This document shows positions 63,000-64,000 of a DNA stretch of 64,000 nucleotides, piece by piece. Source of the stretch: QNZT01 sp964573205 (GTDB taxonomy: Bacteria; Campylobacterota; Campylobacteria; Campylobacterales; QNZT01); NCBI GenBank assembly GCA_964573205.1, contig CAZNIT010000045.1, positions 1-64,000 on the forward strand, written 5' to 3'. Under the pieces are notes generated by a model, which worked only from the letters and a program-made list of their open reading frames with translations, ran no database searches and had not been told where the DNA came from. The number at the start of each line of letters is the position of its first letter. The stretch's first letter is position 1. Made by a program: the position numbers and the translations under genes.

Positions 63000-63631
63000 A
63001 AGAGAACTTTACGGCAAATGAGATTTTAAAAATTTCACCGGTTATAGCGGTCATTTCCATAGAGAAGTTAGAAGATGCTCTGCCTTTGGCGTATGCATTA
63101 CACAAGGGTGGAATCAATCTCCTTGAAATTACACTTAGAACTAAGATAGCGTTAAAAGCTATTGAAATTATTTCTACAAATTTTAAAGAGGTTGTCGTTG
63201 GTGCGGGTACCGTACTATGTGAAGAGGACTTGGAAAATGTCATCGATGCCGGAGCGAAATTCGCCATATCTCCCGGCTCAACTTCTTCTCTTTTAAAAAA
63301 AGCAAAAGAGCTTAACTTCCCTCTCATACCCGGAGTCGCCACCGCAACGGAGATTATGAGTGCTATGGAGTTCGGATATAAAGAGTTCAAACTTTTTCCG
63401 GCAATGTCTGCCGGCGGAATCGATACACTTAAATCTTTTCAAGGACCTTTTAAAAATATAAGCTTTTGTCCGACCGGAGGAATAAACGAAGAAAATTTCA
63501 CAAAATTTCTCGAACTAAAAAATGTACTTTGTGTCGGCGGCAGCTGGGTAGCGGATAAAAAGTCGATAAAAGAGAAAAACTTTACAAAGATCACCGAAAT
63601 CGCAAAAAGATCTCTTTCAAAACTTTCATAA
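62993..63631 (+). CDS. eda: KDPG aldolase (2-keto-3-deoxy-6-phosphogluconate aldolase)
   Basis: Eda splits KDPG into pyruvate and glyceraldehyde-3-phosphate. The Schiff-base lysine is K133 in FKLFPA, with the catalytic glutamate in LLEITLRT near residue 45. GAGTVL, FAISPGS and CPTGGI are other signatures. The length of 212 residues is exactly typical. Last of the Entner-Doudoroff operon. The products feed enolase and pyruvate:ferredoxin oxidoreductase, both encoded in this window. Confidence 0.96.
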   Translation: MLKENFTANEILKISPVIAVISIEKLEDALPLAYALHKGGINLLEITLRTKIALKAIEIISTNFKEVVVGAGTVLCEEDLENVIDAGAKFAISPGSTSSLLKKAKELNFPLIPGVATATEIMSAMEFGYKEFKLFPAMSAGGIDTLKSFQGPFKNISFCPTGGINEENFTKFLELKNVLCVGGSWVADKKSIKEKNFTKITEIAKRSLSKLS

Positions 63632-63639
63632 TAAAAGCG

Positions 63640-63691
63640 GCTTTTGATATCGCATAAAAACACGAAGAGCCTGCGGCGATTTATCAAAAGC
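63640..63691. repeat. Imperfect inverted repeat after eda
   Basis: GCTTTTGATATCGC and GCGATTTATCAAAAGC pair over about 13 bases with a small bulge, across a 22-base loop. It starts eight bases after the eda stop. There is no strong T-run, so it is an uncertain terminator or a processed mRNA end. Confidence 0.5.
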
Positions 63692-63946
63692 TCTTAAATG
63701 TGAGATCATGAGAAATCTCGCTCATCTATCGAATCCTTTATTATCTTTTTGCCATCTTTTTTACATACTCTCTTGAAATACCAAAATCCGTCGTATCGAC
63801 TCACCTTTTAACAATTGTACATTATTTGAGAAGATATCATAAATTAAAAATATATAAAATTTAAACTATTGATTGATTTTATAAGTTTTTTAGTGGATAT
63901 ATAATAAACTGACACTAACACAATTAGCAGATCAGGAGTCGCACAT
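63692..63946. other. Intergenic DNA between eda and the next gene
   Basis: I see no gene supported by a ribosome site. A 32-codon GTG-start ORF on the reverse strand (63706-63804) and a 20-codon open stretch overlapping it are probably chance. The right part is very AT-rich and presumably contains the promoter for the partial gene at the window end. Confidence 0.4.
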
Positions 63947-64000
63947 ATGCCAAAAATAGTGTTCTTTACCATGCTTTTGACGGCGATTTTAAATCATCTC
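63947..64000 (+). CDS. Start of an exported or membrane protein (cut by the window edge)
   Basis: An ATG lies about eight bases after AGGAG and opens MPKIVFFTMLLTAILNHL, which continues past the edge. The hydrophobic run suggests a signal peptide or membrane anchor. Only 18 residues are visible, so no family can be given. Confidence 0.5.
   Translation, partial: MPKIVFFTMLLTAILNHL

Noticed and set aside
63706..63804. Small reverse-strand ORF with GTG start after eda, and an overlapping 20-codon open stretch
   Set aside because: No adequate ribosome site, very short, and located in AT-rich intergenic DNA.

Overview
The window looks like a chromosomal segment of a free-living member of the Campylobacterota (Epsilonproteobacteria). 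The evidence is low GC, AAGGA-type ribosome sites, frequent TTG/GTG starts, and gene orders typical of that phylum. These orders are recA-eno-(FtsB-like)-(AMIN protein), ccoNOQP followed by a DUF4006 protein, a FixH-like protein and AddB/AddA, Rrf2 regulator-flhA, porGDAB, and a CosR/HsrA-type orphan regulator. The genus cannot be named from the sequence alone. Nearly all of the DNA is coding. I saw no rRNA, tRNA, CRISPR array, insertion sequence or prophage.

Layout. 0-3.3 kb: start of plsY (reverse), then nadA-nadC-flhB. 3.4-12 kb (reverse): a porin; a restriction endonuclease-methyltransferase pair coupled to an AEC-type permease; a small acidic protein, a DHH phosphoesterase, flhA and an Rrf2-type regulator. 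12-20.3 kb (reverse): pheA-luxS-bioA, then an oligopeptide-type binding protein, a HAD phosphatase and pyruvate:ferredoxin oxidoreductase porGDAB. 20.4-31.5 kb (forward): a YfaZ-like barrel, the cbb3 oxidase operon with several small membrane proteins, then addB-addA and a coiled-coil gene. 31.5-34.8 kb: recA, eno, an FtsB-like gene and an AMIN-domain gene. 34.8-38.8 kb (reverse): Kef-type antiporter, bioB, topA.

39-48.5 kb is a flagellin glycosylation locus. A flagellin gene with a sigma-28-like promoter converges on an operon reading neuB-neuC-hisF2-hisH2-amidotransferase-neuA-maf. This should make and attach an amidino-modified nonulosonic acid (legionaminic type). 48.5-57 kb (forward): a methyltransferase, leuC, mobA, and a moxR-DUF58-DUF4381-like-batA-batBC-batD operon. 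57.4-58.9 kb: a Dabb-domain protein and a CosR-like orphan regulator with an eroded receiver domain, plus a coiled-coil protein and strong hairpins. 59-63.6 kb: a complete Entner-Doudoroff operon zwf-pgl-edd-eda.

The genes suggest a motile microaerobe that respires with a high-affinity cbb3 oxidase. It handles pyruvate through a reversible ferredoxin-linked enzyme, can oxidise glucose-6-phosphate to pyruvate and triose phosphate, and decorates its flagellum with sialic-acid-like sugars. I found no clearly novel multi-gene system. The best second-look items are the eroded receiver of the CosR-like regulator, an untracked 34-residue membrane ORF in the cco operon, the AccI-like restriction pair coupled to a permease, the hairpin-rich 3' region after the regulator operon, and the amidino-nonulosonate cluster that lacks its early steps.
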